Source of the DNA: Vibrio rumoiensis 1S-45
GTDB taxonomy: Bacteria; Pseudomonadota; Gammaproteobacteria; Enterobacterales; Vibrionaceae
Direction: 5' to 3'
DNA length: 64,000 nt
NCBI RefSeq assembly: GCF_000286955.2
Contig: NZ_AJYK02000082.1
Span: 62,001 to 126,000, forward strand
Shown here piece by piece: positions 39,897 through 49,462 of this stretch. Every line of letters starts with the position of its first letter. Within the stretch, counting starts at the first letter, position 1. Under the pieces are notes generated by a model. The model was given only the letters and a program-made list of their open reading frames with translations. It was not told where the DNA came from and ran no database searches. A program made the translations under genes and the position numbers.

Positions 39897-39901
39897 CTTC
39901 A

Positions 39902-40975
39902 ATGTTTGAAATGATCGTACGCTGGTACAAGCGGCGTTTTTCTGATCCTCATGCGGTCAGCTTGGTCGCTATATTATTATTTGGGTTTGTTACTATTTAT
40001 TTCTTTGGCCATTTAATTGCACCGTTATTGGTCGCAATTGTATTGGCGTATTTGCTTGAATGGCCAGTGAATCGTTTGTCTAAGTTAGGTATTCCTAGAA
40101 TAGTGAATGTTGTCATTATTGTGGCATTGTTCATAGGGCTAATGTTACTTGCATTCTTTGGGTTAGTTCCAACGATCTGGAAACAAGTCGCCAGCTTGCT
40201 TAATGATTTACCAAGCATGTATACCATGTTTCAACGTTATATTGCGAGCCTACCAGAGCGCTATCCCGATTTTGCTAATGTTCAGATTATTGAAGTGATC
40301 ATGAATAATGCTCAATCAAAAATATTGGGTATGGGGGACGCTTTATTAAGAGGTTCAATGACGTCTTTACTAAGTATTGCGACGCTAGCGGTTTATTTAG
40401 TTTTGGTACCCTTACTGATTTTCTTTTTACTAAAAGATAAATCTGAGCTGATGTGCATCTTAAGTGGCGTACTGCCTAAAAACCGTAAATTAGCGACCAA
40501 AGTATGGGATGAGATGCATACCCAAATCTCTAACTACATTCGCGGTAAAGTGGTCGAGATAGTCATTGTAGGTGTGGCGACATATGTGGTGTTTGCGGTA
40601 TTAGGCCTAAGATACCCAGTGCTTTTAGCTGTTGCTGTTGGTTTCTCTGTACTGATCCCATACATTGGCGCCGTTGCGGTCACCGTCCCGGTTGCGTTAG
40701 TTGCATTATTCCAGTGGGGGCTTGAGCCTCAGTTTTATTGGTTGATGATCGCTTACGGTATTGTACAAATGCTAGACGGTAACGTTTTAGTGCCGGTATT
40801 GTTCTCTGAAGCAGTGAACCTGCACCCTGTTGCCATTATTGTTGCCGTATTGGTTTTCGGTGGGTTGTGGGGGTTTTGGGGAGTGTTCTTTGCCATTCCA
40901 CTTGCCACATTGGTAAAAGCGGTATGGAATGCCTTACCGAGCTCTGATGCTAATGTTGAAGAAGTTCAAGAATGA
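39902..40975 (+). CDS. perM: AI-2E family transporter PerM
   Basis: 357 residues, about eight hydrophobic segments, with the family's conserved central soluble stretch (residues 95-160) and the late PYIGAVAVTVPVALVALFQWG and G-G-L-W-G-F-W-G-V-F-F-A-I-P motifs. Members include TqsA and sodium-coupled exporters, but the substrate of PerM is not established. Same neighbourhood as E. coli (bepA-perM). Confidence 0.9.
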   Translation: MFEMIVRWYKRRFSDPHAVSLVAILLFGFVTIYFFGHLIAPLLVAIVLAYLLEWPVNRLSKLGIPRIVNVVIIVALFIGLMLLAFFGLVPTIWKQVASLLNDLPSMYTMFQRYIASLPERYPDFANVQIIEVIMNNAQSKILGMGDALLRGSMTSLLSIATLAVYLVLVPLLIFFLLKDKSELMCILSGVLPKNRKLATKVWDEMHTQISNYIRGKVVEIVIVGVATYVVFAVLGLRYPVLLAVAVGFSVLIPYIGAVAVTVPVALVALFQWGLEPQFYWLMIAYGIVQMLDGNVLVPVLFSEAVNLHPVAIIVAVLVFGGLWGFWGVFFAIPLATLVKAVWNALPSSDANVEEVQE

Positions 40976-41021
40976 GCCAGTAATCAGTAAAGTGAGTTTT
41001 AGAAAAGCCTAGTGAGATCAA

Positions 41022-41080
41022 AAAGAACCCTCAATTGTTGAACGCCAGTTTATGTGGCGAACGTTGAGGGTTCTTTGTCT
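41022..41080. terminator. Bidirectional terminator between perM and bcp
   Basis: AAAGAACCCTCAA / TTGAGGGTTCTTT perfect 13-bp arms enclosing a 29-base loop that has its own CGCCA / TGGCG mini-stem. T-rich flanks exist on both sides. Confidence 0.82.
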
Positions 41081-41109
41081 TTTGATCCATTCAATCTTTG
41101 GAGGTAAGA

Positions 41110-41580
41110 CTAAGCTTTATCTTGGAAATAACTTAACACTACTTCGTGATGATCTTTGGTCTTAAATTTATTGAAAACATGTTCAATCATGCCATTTTCG
41201 TCAATTAAGAAACTGATGCGGTGTAATCCATCATAAGTTTTCCCCATGAATTTCTTTTCGCCCCAAACGCCAAACTGTTCTGCCACTGCGTGGTCTTCAT
41301 CGGAAAGAAGGGTGAAGTTTAAATTGTCACGTTCGATAAACTTACCTAAGCGTTTCACAGGATCGATACTGACGCCCAATACGGCGACATTCAGTGCATC
41401 CAGTTGTTCTTTCACATCTCGTAAACCTTGGGCTTGAACTGTGCAACCCGGTGTCATGGCTTTAGGGTAAAAATAAAACAATACTTTTTGACCTTTAAAA
41501 TCACCAAGTGATACGTTTTTACCATCCTGATCTAAAAGTGAAAACGCAGGCGCTGGAGAGCCAGCCGTTAATGTTTGCAT
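41110..41580 (-). CDS. bcp: Thioredoxin-dependent thiol peroxidase Bcp, single-cysteine form
   Basis: Peroxiredoxin of 156 residues that reduces H2O2 and organic peroxides. The peroxidatic cysteine is C46 in PKAMTPGCTVQ. The resolving cysteine of E. coli Bcp (five residues later, CTVQAC) is Gln here, and no other cysteine exists in the protein. It therefore must work as a 1-Cys enzyme or use an external thiol. Convergent with perM; adjacent to gcvR as in E. coli. Confidence 0.94.
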   Translation of the reverse strand: MQTLTAGSPAPAFSLLDQDGKNVSLGDFKGQKVLFYFYPKAMTPGCTVQAQGLRDVKEQLDALNVAVLGVSIDPVKRLGKFIERDNLNFTLLSDEDHAVAEQFGVWGEKKFMGKTYDGLHRISFLIDENGMIEHVFNKFKTKDHHEVVLSYFQDKA

Positions 41581-41620
41581 GATTTTTCCTTAATAAATGG
41601 CGGTTAATTGGGGGTAAATG

Positions 41621-42184
41621 TCAGTGTGAATTAGCGATAACCTCAATACTTCCTGTCGCTGATTGGCTAATACACAACGCATTAAATTTCGTTTGTAATG
41701 ATTCAACGTCAAAATCCACTTCGGACAATCCAGACATAGTCATGATGAATCGATTGGTCTCGTTGTTTGGTGTTTTTGATGGGGAATCATTTGATTTGAC
41801 GCAAAGCGTTTGTGCGCTCAGTTCAGCAATGCTGATATCATGATCGGAGAAAAACTGAGTAAAAGCATCGGTTAAGCCTAGCTTATCATCCGATTGCACG
41901 GAAACATCGATTTTATAAGTGTATAGCGGTGGCTGATGGGGCGCTGTGCGTTTCATGATGACCATCAGATCATGTTCTGAACTGATTGACGGCAATAAGG
42001 TTTCTGTTTTGGTAATGGCGTTCATATCGCCGGATACCAGCATGATTAACGTAAACTCTTTACCAAATAGTGCCCATCGACTGTCGATAATATTGCAGCC
42101 AGAATGCGTGACCGCTTTCGTTAAACGGTTACCGATTCCTGGCCTATCCGAGCCAACCGCAGTAATCACTAAATGGTGAATCAT
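41621..42184 (-). CDS. gcvR: Glycine cleavage system transcriptional repressor GcvR
   Basis: 187 residues made of two ACT domains (about 3-80 and 90-170). The N-terminal VITAVGSDRPGIGNRLTKAV and HSGCNIIDSR are typical. In E. coli GcvR binds the activator GcvA and blocks gcvTHP expression when glycine is low. It lies 40 bases upstream of bcp in transcription direction and is divergent from dapA, exactly as in E. coli. Confidence 0.93.
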   Translation of the reverse strand: MIHHLVITAVGSDRPGIGNRLTKAVTHSGCNIIDSRWALFGKEFTLIMLVSGDMNAITKTETLLPSISSEHDLMVIMKRTAPHQPPLYTYKIDVSVQSDDKLGLTDAFTQFFSDHDISIAELSAQTLCVKSNDSPSKTPNNETNRFIMTMSGLSEVDFDVESLQTKFNALCISQSATGSIEVIANSH

Positions 42185-42431
42185 AATTCATTACCCATGT
42201 TGAAAAATAAACACTCCATAAAGGTTAACACAATTCATAAGTTACTTACGGGTTCTCTTTAAAATTGTCCCAGGGTTTGTTGTTATTTGTGGTGTGTAAA
42301 GAGTGTGTTATCGCTTGAAGTGAGAGTTATGTAATTATTTCGCGGTAAATAGTCAGAAAGGGAGCTTGAACCCTTGTTTTTATTACTTTGGTTAAAGTAA
42401 CATGCTAGAAGAATTCTATAAGGAGATAAAC

Positions 42432-43310
42432 ATGTTCTCAGGAAGTATTGTTGCACTAGTTACGCCTTTCAATCATAGCGATGAAGTGGACTATGATAGC
42501 CTTAAAAATCTAGTGGAATACCATATCAAGTCGGGTTCAAGTGGCATTGTTGCTGTTGGAACGACGGGTGAATCAGCCACATTAACCGTAGAAGAACATG
42601 TTAAGGTTGTGAACAAGGCAGTCGAGTTTGCTGCGGGTCGCATTCCTATTATTGCTGGAACCGGCGCTAATGCAACACATGAAGCGGTGACATTTAGCCG
42701 TTTATTGAATAACTCTGGTGTTGCTGGGTGTTTAAGTGTCACGCCTTATTACAATAAACCGACTCAAGAAGGTTTATATTTGCATTACAAAGCGATTGCG
42801 GAAGTTAGTGAAGTGCCGGTTATTTTATATAACGTACCGGGGCGTACTGCAGTCGATTTACTACCAGAAACGGTAGGTCGTTTATCTCAGCTAGATAAAA
42901 TCGTTGGTATTAAAGACGCTACAGGTGATCTTTCACGAGTTGAAAAATTTCGTGAACTTTGTGGCGAAGAATTTATCTTACTAAGTGGTGATGATGCTAC
43001 TGGTCTTGATTTTGTTAAGCTTGGCGGTAATGGTGTAATTTCTGTAACCAATAACATTGCAGCGGCTGAAATGGCTGAAATGTTTAAACTTGCCGCTGAA
43101 GGCAAGTTAGAAGAAGCCGATAAAATCAACCAGAAACTCATGCCTTTACATAAACATTTATTTATTGAATCAAGCCCAATTCCAGTGAAATGGGCAGCAC
43201 ATCAACTTGGCTTGATAGCACAAGGCGATTTACGTTTACCTTTAACCGAATTGAGTGATAAAGGTAAAGTGATTGTTGCACAAGCACTTAAAGATGCGGG
43301 TATTCAATAA
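42432..43310 (+). CDS. dapA: 4-hydroxy-tetrahydrodipicolinate synthase
   Basis: Condenses aspartate semialdehyde and pyruvate, the first step specific to lysine and diaminopimelate. The ATG at 42432 ([13 protein letters not shown]) follows AAGGAG (42419-42424); the longer frame from 42402 starts upstream of that ribosome site. 292 residues. The Schiff-base lysine is K161 (GIKDATGD), with Y133 in ILYNVPGRT and T44/T45 in GTTGES. Followed by bamC as in E. coli. The pathway enzyme dapE lies 2 kb downstream. Confidence 0.97.
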   Translation: MFSGSIVALVTPFNHSDEVDYDSLKNLVEYHIKSGSSGIVAVGTTGESATLTVEEHVKVVNKAVEFAAGRIPIIAGTGANATHEAVTFSRLLNNSGVAGCLSVTPYYNKPTQEGLYLHYKAIAEVSEVPVILYNVPGRTAVDLLPETVGRLSQLDKIVGIKDATGDLSRVEKFRELCGEEFILLSGDDATGLDFVKLGGNGVISVTNNIAAAEMAEMFKLAAEGKLEEADKINQKLMPLHKHLFIESSPIPVKWAAHQLGLIAQGDLRLPLTELSDKGKVIVAQALKDAGIQ

Positions 43311-43359
43311 TGAATTTGAGCTTATTGGCTCAGATTGATTTTCAGGAGTTGTAATTGAT

Positions 43360-44406
43360 ATGAAATTTTCTCATCAGCTAGTTGTTAGTACTCTAGCTGT
43401 TCTAGTATTGTCAGCGTGTGCTGGGGATCCGGAAAAACGCCGACAAGCTAAAGATGATTTTGCTTATTTAGATACAACTTTAGATCAGCAATGGGTTATC
43501 CCATCTGATGCACAGCCTCAGTTCTACCCTCAATATAGAATTCCTAAAGGAAATTATACGGGGAATACTGGGCCTGATGTTGATATTAGACCACCACAAC
43601 AAGTGTTGGAGCTGATCCCTGGAGCTCGCGTTGAAAAATCAAATAATGATGTAACGTTATGGCTGATTAACCAAGATGAGCTAGATAAAGTATGGGATCT
43701 TATTCATACCGTTGCTAATGAGAAAAATATTACACTTAAGACCGATACCGCAACCACGATTGAAACGGATTGGGTTAATTTAAGTGCGGAAGATGAATCA
43801 TTTCCTATTGCTGGCCGTTATCTCATTAATCGTTTAGAGCCAGCTGGTCGATATGGCTTTAAAGTCTCGCTTATTGAGTTTCGTGAAAACAATAAGAATG
43901 TTGAACTGACTCCTGATATTAAAGATCGTTATTCTAGTAATATGGTGAACTACATTACGAACCAATACGATAAGCAAGTGACAGAAGAAGCTCGTATTCG
44001 CGCATTAGAGTTAGTCAATAAAGTACCAGTAACGATGGGATTAGATCGTAGCGGTTTACCGGTTATTATTGCGCGAGCACCTTACAATCTTGTTTGGTCA
44101 AGGTTAGATGATGTATTACCACAAATTGGTTTTGCTATTGAGGATAAAAACAACTCTCAAGGCACGATTGAAACCAAATATGAATCACCAGATGATGAAG
44201 TTTGGCAAAAATTGGATGTTGAGCCTCTAACGATCGAGAACCGTAAATATACGTTCTTAGTCGGGGATTTGGACAACCGAACTTCGATTAACGTAACAGA
44301 TGCGGATGGTAAACCAATTTCACAAGAAGAATTGAATAGCCTAAGTCCTGTGCTTCAAGCCATGTTTGATACAACAAATAAGAGCAGCTCAGCTCAATCA
44401 AACTGA
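43360..44406 (+). CDS. bamC: Outer membrane assembly lipoprotein BamC
   Basis: BAM complex lipoprotein. Lipobox VLSAC places the acylated Cys at residue 20. The disordered N-terminal BamD-binding segment (about 21-100) is followed by two helix-grip domains (about 105-215 and 230-335). 348 residues, normal for BamC (NlpB). It starts 49 bases after dapA and ends at a strong terminator. Confidence 0.93.
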   Translation: MKFSHQLVVSTLAVLVLSACAGDPEKRRQAKDDFAYLDTTLDQQWVIPSDAQPQFYPQYRIPKGNYTGNTGPDVDIRPPQQVLELIPGARVEKSNNDVTLWLINQDELDKVWDLIHTVANEKNITLKTDTATTIETDWVNLSAEDESFPIAGRYLINRLEPAGRYGFKVSLIEFRENNKNVELTPDIKDRYSSNMVNYITNQYDKQVTEEARIRALELVNKVPVTMGLDRSGLPVIIARAPYNLVWSRLDDVLPQIGFAIEDKNNSQGTIETKYESPDDEVWQKLDVEPLTIENRKYTFLVGDLDNRTSINVTDADGKPISQEELNSLSPVLQAMFDTTNKSSSAQSN

Positions 44407-44435
44407 TAAAAGTTAAAGTTTGCTTTAGATCAAAT

Positions 44436-44465
44436 AAAAAACACCGCAAAATGCGGTGTTTTTTT
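44436..44465. terminator. Bidirectional terminator after bamC
   Basis: AACACCGCA / TGCGGTGTT arms with an AAA loop, flanked by A's and T's. It also serves the convergent DUF2897 gene. Confidence 0.92.
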
Positions 44466-44496
44466 ATGGATAAATTTTATCGTTACTCTCTAGGAG

Positions 44497-44742
44497 TCAG
44501 TTCTTAGTGTCATCTTCTTTTGTCGACGTTTCATTTTCAGACTTTTTTTGAGCTGAAGAAGCCTCGGATGAATCTTTTTCTTTATATATTTCAATTAATC
44601 TATCGAGATCGGATTTTTTGTTTGGATCTTTTCTCACTAAGTGCGATTGACCCAAATATTTCATTGAAGCGATATTACCCACGATAAACACCACAATAAT
44701 GATGCTGATTACCCACGGGTTTAGTAAAAAATCAAAGTCCAT
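44497..44742 (-). CDS. Small single-membrane-span protein, DUF2897-like
   Basis: 81 residues. One hydrophobic segment (about 9-26: W-V-I-S-I-I-I-V-V-F-I-V) is followed by a long charged Ser/Lys/Glu-rich tail (about 38-81). Size, topology and position after dapE recall E. coli YpfN, but the sequence fits the DUF2897 family better. Function unknown. It follows the M15 peptidase gene by 14 bases and is probably the last gene of yffB-dapE-M15-DUF2897. Confidence 0.7.
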   Translation of the reverse strand: MDFDFLLNPWVISIIIVVFIVGNIASMKYLGQSHLVRKDPNKKSDLDRLIEIYKEKDSSEASSAQKKSENETSTKEDDTKN

Positions 44743-44756
44743 ATTGCCTACTTATG

Positions 44757-45452
44757 TTATGAGGCTGAAGGAAAGGTAATGTTTGTTATGAAACGATTAT
44801 AAAGTGTTTCGATATTGTCTAGAACCGTTTCAACGCCCAAGAATGGATATTGCTTCCAAATAAGTGCTAATTTTTCTTCGGTCATTTGAGCAAGCATATT
44901 GGAACTCACAGTTTGATGGCTTATGTGCCAGGGTTCTATTGCTACACCACCCAAATCTTGTTGATAAGGCAGATAAAACTCAAATGTTGACAGCGCTTGT
45001 GTTAACCATTGTGAAAACTCCGCTTGATGGCCGCTTTGATATTCCCAAGGTTCTAGCTGTAATGTGACATCTTTTGGCAGGCAGTTTCTTGCATAGACAT
45101 CCAACTCACAACCCCAGTGGTGGCGACTGGCACCTGGCAAGGCAGACCAACGCATAATTGCGATTGTTTTTTCTAAATCCGTCAATAAAACAGGATTGAG
45201 TGGTTGACTGTTGCTATCAAGAATGGCTCTTTGCCCACTGAATTTATTGTTCCAAATCTCTGCTTGTCTATCGTAATCACGAAAGCTGCTGGCTATGGAG
45301 AACTCAAATCCATTCACTCGAGCATCTTGAATTAAACCTTCAAGAGCAGGTTTGATCGCTTTATGGATCAAAAACGTTTTCTCACCTACCAACACTGAGG
45401 TTAGGTGGGTTTGGGTTAATCCTGTAAGTTGCTCAAGTGAATAGCGTTCCAT
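44757..45452 (-). CDS. M15-family metallopeptidase (D-Ala-D-Ala carboxypeptidase-like)
   Basis: 231 residues. VanY-type motifs: SSFRDYDRQAEIWN, the zinc pair SRHHWGCELDVY (His and Asp) and the third ligand in EPWHISH. No signal peptide is apparent, so if it acts on peptidoglycan the location is unclear; it may act on recycled cytosolic muropeptides (inference). Its start overlaps the dapE stop by one base (TAATG), so it is translationally coupled to a gene that makes the cell-wall amino acid. Confidence 0.85.
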   Translation of the reverse strand: MERYSLEQLTGLTQTHLTSVLVGEKTFLIHKAIKPALEGLIQDARVNGFEFSIASSFRDYDRQAEIWNNKFSGQRAILDSNSQPLNPVLLTDLEKTIAIMRWSALPGASRHHWGCELDVYARNCLPKDVTLQLEPWEYQSGHQAEFSQWLTQALSTFEFYLPYQQDLGGVAIEPWHISHQTVSSNMLAQMTEEKLALIWKQYPFLGVETVLDNIETLYNRFITNITFPSAS

Positions 45453-46585
45453 TATAACAAGCTATTTTCTAATGTTTTTTGGTACATATCGGTCAGTTTT
45501 TCCAAGTCGGCAATTTTGACACACTCGTTAACCTTGTGAATGGTAGCATTGACAGGACCTAACTCAACGACTTGACTACCCATTCGAGCAATAAAACGCC
45601 CATCAGAAGTGCCTCCAGTGGTTAAAAGCTGGGCAGGTTGATGGTTGACAGCTTTTACCGCCGCAACAACAGCATCAATCAGTGGGCCTTTATCTGTCAG
45701 GAATGGGTGACCGCTTAAGGTCCATTTTAAATCGTAGTCTAATCCATGAGCATCCAGTACTGAGTGAACTCGACGTTTGATTTCAACATCGGTTAGCTCC
45801 GTGCTAAAGCGGAAATTAAACTGAACATGGAATTCACCAGGGATCACATTGGATGCGCCAGTACCTGAGGATAAATTTGGGATTTGAAAACTGGTTGGTG
45901 GGAAGAATTCATTGCCGTTATCCCACGTTGTGGAGGCAAGCTCAGTTAATGCCGGTAATGCATGATGAACTGGGTTATTGGCAAGGTGAGGGTAAGCCAC
46001 ATGACCTTGCACCCCTTTCACGGTTAAGTCACCCGTAATCGAGCCACGACGACCATTTTTAATTACATCACCGACTTGGTTTGTGCTTGATGGTTCGCCC
46101 ACAATACACATATCAATGATTTCATCACGCGCCATTAATGCATCAACGACTCGAGTCGTGCCGTTAATGAATGGGCCTTCTTCATCAGAAGTGATAAGGA
46201 AAGCAATCGAACCTTTATGATTCGGGTGTTCTGCTAAAAAACGCTCAACAGCAACAACCATGCAGGCCAATGAACCTTTCATATCAGCCGCGCCACGAGC
46301 ATGTAAGTAACCATCGATGATAGTCGGCTCAAATGGAGGTGTATGCCATTGTTCAAGCGGGCCTGAAGGCACAACGTCAGTATGTCCAGCAAAAGCAAAT
46401 AAAGGCGATTCAGAGCCGCGACGAGCCCAGAAGTTGGTAGTATCTTCAAATACCATCACTTCAATTTCAAAGCCAAGTGCTTTTAAGCGTTGAATCATAA
46501 GATCTTGGCAACCTGCATCTTCAGGTGTTACTGATTGACGTTGTAATAAATCTTGCGCGAGAGCAAGTACTGGGCTGTCTGACAT
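45452..46585 (-). CDS. dapE: Succinyl-diaminopimelate desuccinylase
   Basis: Dinuclear zinc amidohydrolase that releases LL-diaminopimelate for lysine and peptidoglycan. 377 residues. Metal ligands H68 and D70 ([10 protein letters not shown]), Asp in GAADMKGS, and the Glu pair in TSDEEGP. A dimerisation lid covers about residues 180-290. The order yffB-dapE is conserved with E. coli; 13 bases separate them. Confidence 0.97.
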   Translation of the reverse strand: MSDSPVLALAQDLLQRQSVTPEDAGCQDLMIQRLKALGFEIEVMVFEDTTNFWARRGSESPLFAFAGHTDVVPSGPLEQWHTPPFEPTIIDGYLHARGAADMKGSLACMVVAVERFLAEHPNHKGSIAFLITSDEEGPFINGTTRVVDALMARDEIIDMCIVGEPSSTNQVGDVIKNGRRGSITGDLTVKGVQGHVAYPHLANNPVHHALPALTELASTTWDNGNEFFPPTSFQIPNLSSGTGASNVIPGEFHVQFNFRFSTELTDVEIKRRVHSVLDAHGLDYDLKWTLSGHPFLTDKGPLIDAVVAAVKAVNHQPAQLLTTGGTSDGRFIARMGSQVVELGPVNATIHKVNECVKIADLEKLTDMYQKTLENSLL

Positions 46586-46598
46586 CCGTGTAATTTCC

Positions 46599-46943
46599 TT
46601 ATTTTAAAAATTCTTCGTATTGTGCGGCTTTAAATCCAATTAAAGCGATGTTGTCACTAAGTAGAATGGGGCGTTTAATCATCGCCGGTTGTTCTATTAA
46701 TAATGTAAGAGCTGTCTCTTCACTTAGGTTAGCTTTCTGCTCATCTGTCAGTTGACGGAAAGTGGTACCACGTTTGTTTAACACGGTTTCCCAATCAAAT
46801 TTATCAAAAAATGTGCTGATTAGAGCGTCATCAATGCCTGATTTACGGTAATCGTGAAACTGATACTCAATTCCTTCAGCTTCAAGCCACTTTTTCGCTT
46901 TTTTAATGGTGTCGCAATTTGGGATGCCATACATGGTCAGCAT
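46599..46943 (-). CDS. yffB: ArsC/Spx-family protein YffB
   Basis: 114 residues, thioredoxin-like ArsC fold. The Cys is in [13 protein letters not shown] (C10), and the Arg motif is I-K-R-P-I-L. Shorter than arsenate reductase and grouped with YffB/MgsR. A glutathione-dependent thiol reductase role has been proposed for the family. Almost always next to dapE. Confidence 0.9.
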   Translation of the reverse strand: MLTMYGIPNCDTIKKAKKWLEAEGIEYQFHDYRKSGIDDALISTFFDKFDWETVLNKRGTTFRQLTDEQKANLSEETALTLLIEQPAMIKRPILLSDNIALIGFKAAQYEEFLK

Positions 46944-47131
46944 GCTTTGATTCCTTTTTTATCAGTACGCTGGTTACTTAATCTCGTTATCCCTGAATCC
47001 TACACAATTCATACAATGAGATAAACATGATACTAACAAAAAGGATTCATTGCTTTTGATCCTACGCAAGATGGCAAGGACACTTTTTATAGATAATGGT
47101 AATAATATTTCATTTGACCTAGGAACCCGTG

Positions 47132-47440
47132 GTGGAATTAAGCCCAATTTTTGCGAGACGATTATATATAGCTTTATTAATTGAACACTTGGAGCGACCG
47201 AATGTTCCGCTGTTAATTGAGTGTACTGGATGGCCGAGAAGAACTATCCAAGACTCACTTAAAGCTTTACCCTTAATAGGAATATGCTTGTCTTTTATTC
47301 AAGATGGTCGTCGGCATAATGATGGTTACTACCAAGTAGAAAACTGGGGACCTTTTGATTTGAGGGTGTTGAATCAATGGCTGCAAAAACTCGAAAAGCA
47401 GCTTGGCCTTAGTGCGTCGATAATAATAGATACGAAATAA
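47132..47440 (+). CDS. Predicted winged-helix DNA-binding protein
   Basis: About 102 residues. GTG start at 47132 (AGGA at 47121-47124, 7 bases upstream; another GTG is directly before it). The segment L-L-I-E-C-T-G-W-P-R-R-T-I-Q-D-S-L-K-A-L reads as a helix-turn-helix, followed by a wing-like D-G-R-R-H-N-D-G-Y-Y. No sensor domain. I do not recognise the exact family and cannot name targets. Its 3' end overlaps that of the convergent DUF2956 gene by 32 bases. Confidence 0.65.
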   Translation: MELSPIFARRLYIALLIEHLERPNVPLLIECTGWPRRTIQDSLKALPLIGICLSFIQDGRRHNDGYYQVENWGPFDLRVLNQWLQKLEKQLGLSASIIIDTK

Positions 47441-47747
47441 ACCCGATCCAACTGGCCGCCAATAATAACCAAGGCAATGCAGAATTTGATCTTGTTGCTG
47501 GTTGAGGTGCAATTCTTGTATCCTCAATTTTGGATTCAAACGGTTTACTTGCTTGTTTTTTTCTTAGTTTATCTGCCTCTCGTTGCTTTTCTTTTTGTTG
47601 TTTTTTATACAAGGTAATCCCTTTCTCTATTCCTTGCGCAACGAGCTTTGTTTGTTCTTTAGTCTGGTTTGGTTTCTGTGTGGCTTTTGCAACCGCTAGT
47701 GCTTCTTGTTGAGTTTGCGGTGAGATGGTATTTTTTTGTGATTTCAT
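47409..47747 (-). CDS. DUF2956 family protein
   Basis: 112 residues from the ATG that gives MKSQKNTISPQTQQEAL; an upstream ATG at 47792 would add 15 residues. The Gln/Lys-rich N-terminal part (ATQKPNQTKEQTKLVAQGIEKGI) is characteristic of DUF2956 and continues as a highly charged helix (about 45-70). One membrane segment lies at the very C-terminus (about 93-110), a tail-anchored layout. Function unknown. Confidence 0.78.
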   Translation of the reverse strand: MKSQKNTISPQTQQEALAVAKATQKPNQTKEQTKLVAQGIEKGITLYKKQQKEKQREADKLRKKQASKPFESKIEDTRIAPQPATRSNSALPWLLLAASWIGFISYLLLSTH

Positions 47748-47901
47748 GGTTTTTATGCCACCAGAGTTTGGTAAAGTAGAAGAAATAGCCAAGCTATATA
47801 ACGGCCATTAGATTAACATATACCCTGAGTACTTGAAGCTACAATTCCAATGATTCGGGTTTTGTTGTTAAATGACTAGAAAGACAAAAAAGGGCTAATC
47901 A

Positions 47902-48360
47902 TTGCGTTACGCTATCGAAGAATATGATAAAAATGGCTTCTTAAAGCCGTGTTTTTGGCTGTGGCTAGGATGGCTTTTTTTGGCTAAAGCTTGGATTGTT
48001 TTTATTATTGCCAGCGCGAGCCGAGATTTAGGGGCTCGTTTGTTGTCTATTATATATCCAGTGAACAATACTTTATATTTAGGGCTTGCATTGAGCCTAC
48101 CTGTGGTGATTCTTGTGTGGTCTATTTCCTTGAGAACGCCAGAGCGACAGTGGTTAAATAAGATTGTCGCGTTAGGTCGAGGCTATACCATCTTTGTTGC
48201 AGTGGCTCAGTTTATGGTTACGCTTTATCATTTAACACAAACGCGTTGGATGTTTAATTGGAGCGATGCATTAACCATGCTTGGATTGATTTGGCTGCTT
48301 CTTTTTTTATTTCAATCACAACGAGCTAAAGATACCTTTATCGCACCAAATGTGACCTGA
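47902..48360 (+). CDS. DUF2919 (YfeZ-like) membrane protein
   Basis: 152 residues starting at TTG 47902 (AGGG seven bases upstream). Four membrane segments are predicted (about 17-36, 55-75, 88-108, 125-141). E. coli yfeZ, of the same family, is also close to yfeX, supporting the call. Function unknown; a role with the peroxidase downstream is only suggested by position. Confidence 0.78.
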   Translation: MRYAIEEYDKNGFLKPCFWLWLGWLFLAKAWIVFIIASASRDLGARLLSIIYPVNNTLYLGLALSLPVVILVWSISLRTPERQWLNKIVALGRGYTIFVAVAQFMVTLYHLTQTRWMFNWSDALTMLGLIWLLLFLFQSQRAKDTFIAPNVT

Positions 48361-48427
48361 TGATATACAGGTTTAGCGAATTAGTTACTAATAATTATTA
48401 AATGAGAATATGAATAAGGAAGTATTA

Positions 48428-49330
48428 ATGTCACACCCACAAACGGCGATTACGCCAGAAGCGAATCCTTTTTCTTTGCATTGCTTATTCAAGATTAAAT
48501 CAAACCATGAGCAAGTACTTGCACAATTTAAAGCTCTGCCAACGTTAATAGAAGAATTGAACACGCATCAAGCTGGGGCTAATTTAGTGTTGTCCACAGC
48601 ATTTTCTCATCAATTCTGGGCTAAAACGAATCAAAGTATGCCTGAAGAGTTAGAACCATTTGTGGCGCTAGGCCAAGGCGATATTACAGCCCCTGCTACG
48701 GATGTTGATGTCCTTTTGCATTGCCATTCTACTCGCCATGATTTGCACTTTTATGTGTTACGTCAGCTTATGAATAGCATTGTTAATGATGTTGAAATTG
48801 TGGATGAAACGTATGGTTATCGTTATCTTGATTCAAGAGATATGACGGATTTTGTTGATGGTACCGAAAATCCTAAAGGCAATGATCGTTATGATGTCGC
48901 TATTATCCCTGAAGGTGAGTTTGCTGGTGGTAGTTATGTGATGACACAGCGCTTTCTTCATGACATTCCTGCTTGGAATCGTTTGTCGGTTGCCGCGCAA
49001 GAGAAAGTGATCGGCAGAACAAAGCCAGATTCGATTGAGTTGGATGACGTCCCACCCACATCGCATGTTGGACGTGTCGATATTAAAGAAGAAGGGAAAG
49101 GCTTGAAAATGGTGCGCCACAGTTTACCGTACGGTTCGGTATCAGGTGAGCATGGTTTGTTCTTTATTGCTTATTGTAATCGCCTGCATAATTTTAAAGT
49201 GCTACTTAATAGCATGTATGGCGAAACGGATGGTAAGACGGATACATTGTTGAGATTTACCACTGCAGTAACCGGTGCGTATTTCTTTGCACCTTCCGCT
49301 CAAATGTTATCTGACTTATCGATGGCATAA
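48428..49330 (+). CDS. yfeX: DyP-type heme peroxidase YfeX
   Basis: 300 residues from the ATG at 48428, which has AAGGA (48417-48421) at good spacing; an in-frame ATG at 48410 would add six residues. The DyP GxxDG-type motif is present (DFVDGTENP, distal Asp D144), the proximal heme His is H213 in TSHVGRVD, and the conserved Arg is in LLRFTTA. E. coli YfeX is a cytosolic porphyrinogen-oxidising peroxidase; a claim that it removes iron from heme is disputed. Confidence 0.93.
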   Translation: MSHPQTAITPEANPFSLHCLFKIKSNHEQVLAQFKALPTLIEELNTHQAGANLVLSTAFSHQFWAKTNQSMPEELEPFVALGQGDITAPATDVDVLLHCHSTRHDLHFYVLRQLMNSIVNDVEIVDETYGYRYLDSRDMTDFVDGTENPKGNDRYDVAIIPEGEFAGGSYVMTQRFLHDIPAWNRLSVAAQEKVIGRTKPDSIELDDVPPTSHVGRVDIKEEGKGLKMVRHSLPYGSVSGEHGLFFIAYCNRLHNFKVLLNSMYGETDGKTDTLLRFTTAVTGAYFFAPSAQMLSDLSMA

Positions 49331-49410
49331 ATAAATACAGCTTCAGGTTTGGATAACCTAAGGGTTGTCTGAATCTGTTCTAGAGTTTAATGCATTTTAA
49401 TTGAGACATA

Positions 49411-49441
49411 AAAAAACGCTGCCTGAGAGCAGCGTTTTTTT
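49411..49441. terminator. Bidirectional terminator between yfeX and crr
   Basis: AAAAAACGCTGC / GCAGCGTTTTTT arms, CTGAGA loop. It closes yfeX on the plus strand and ptsHI-crr on the minus strand. Confidence 0.93.
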
Positions 49442-49462
49442 ATCCGTCACTAAGTTAAGTTA

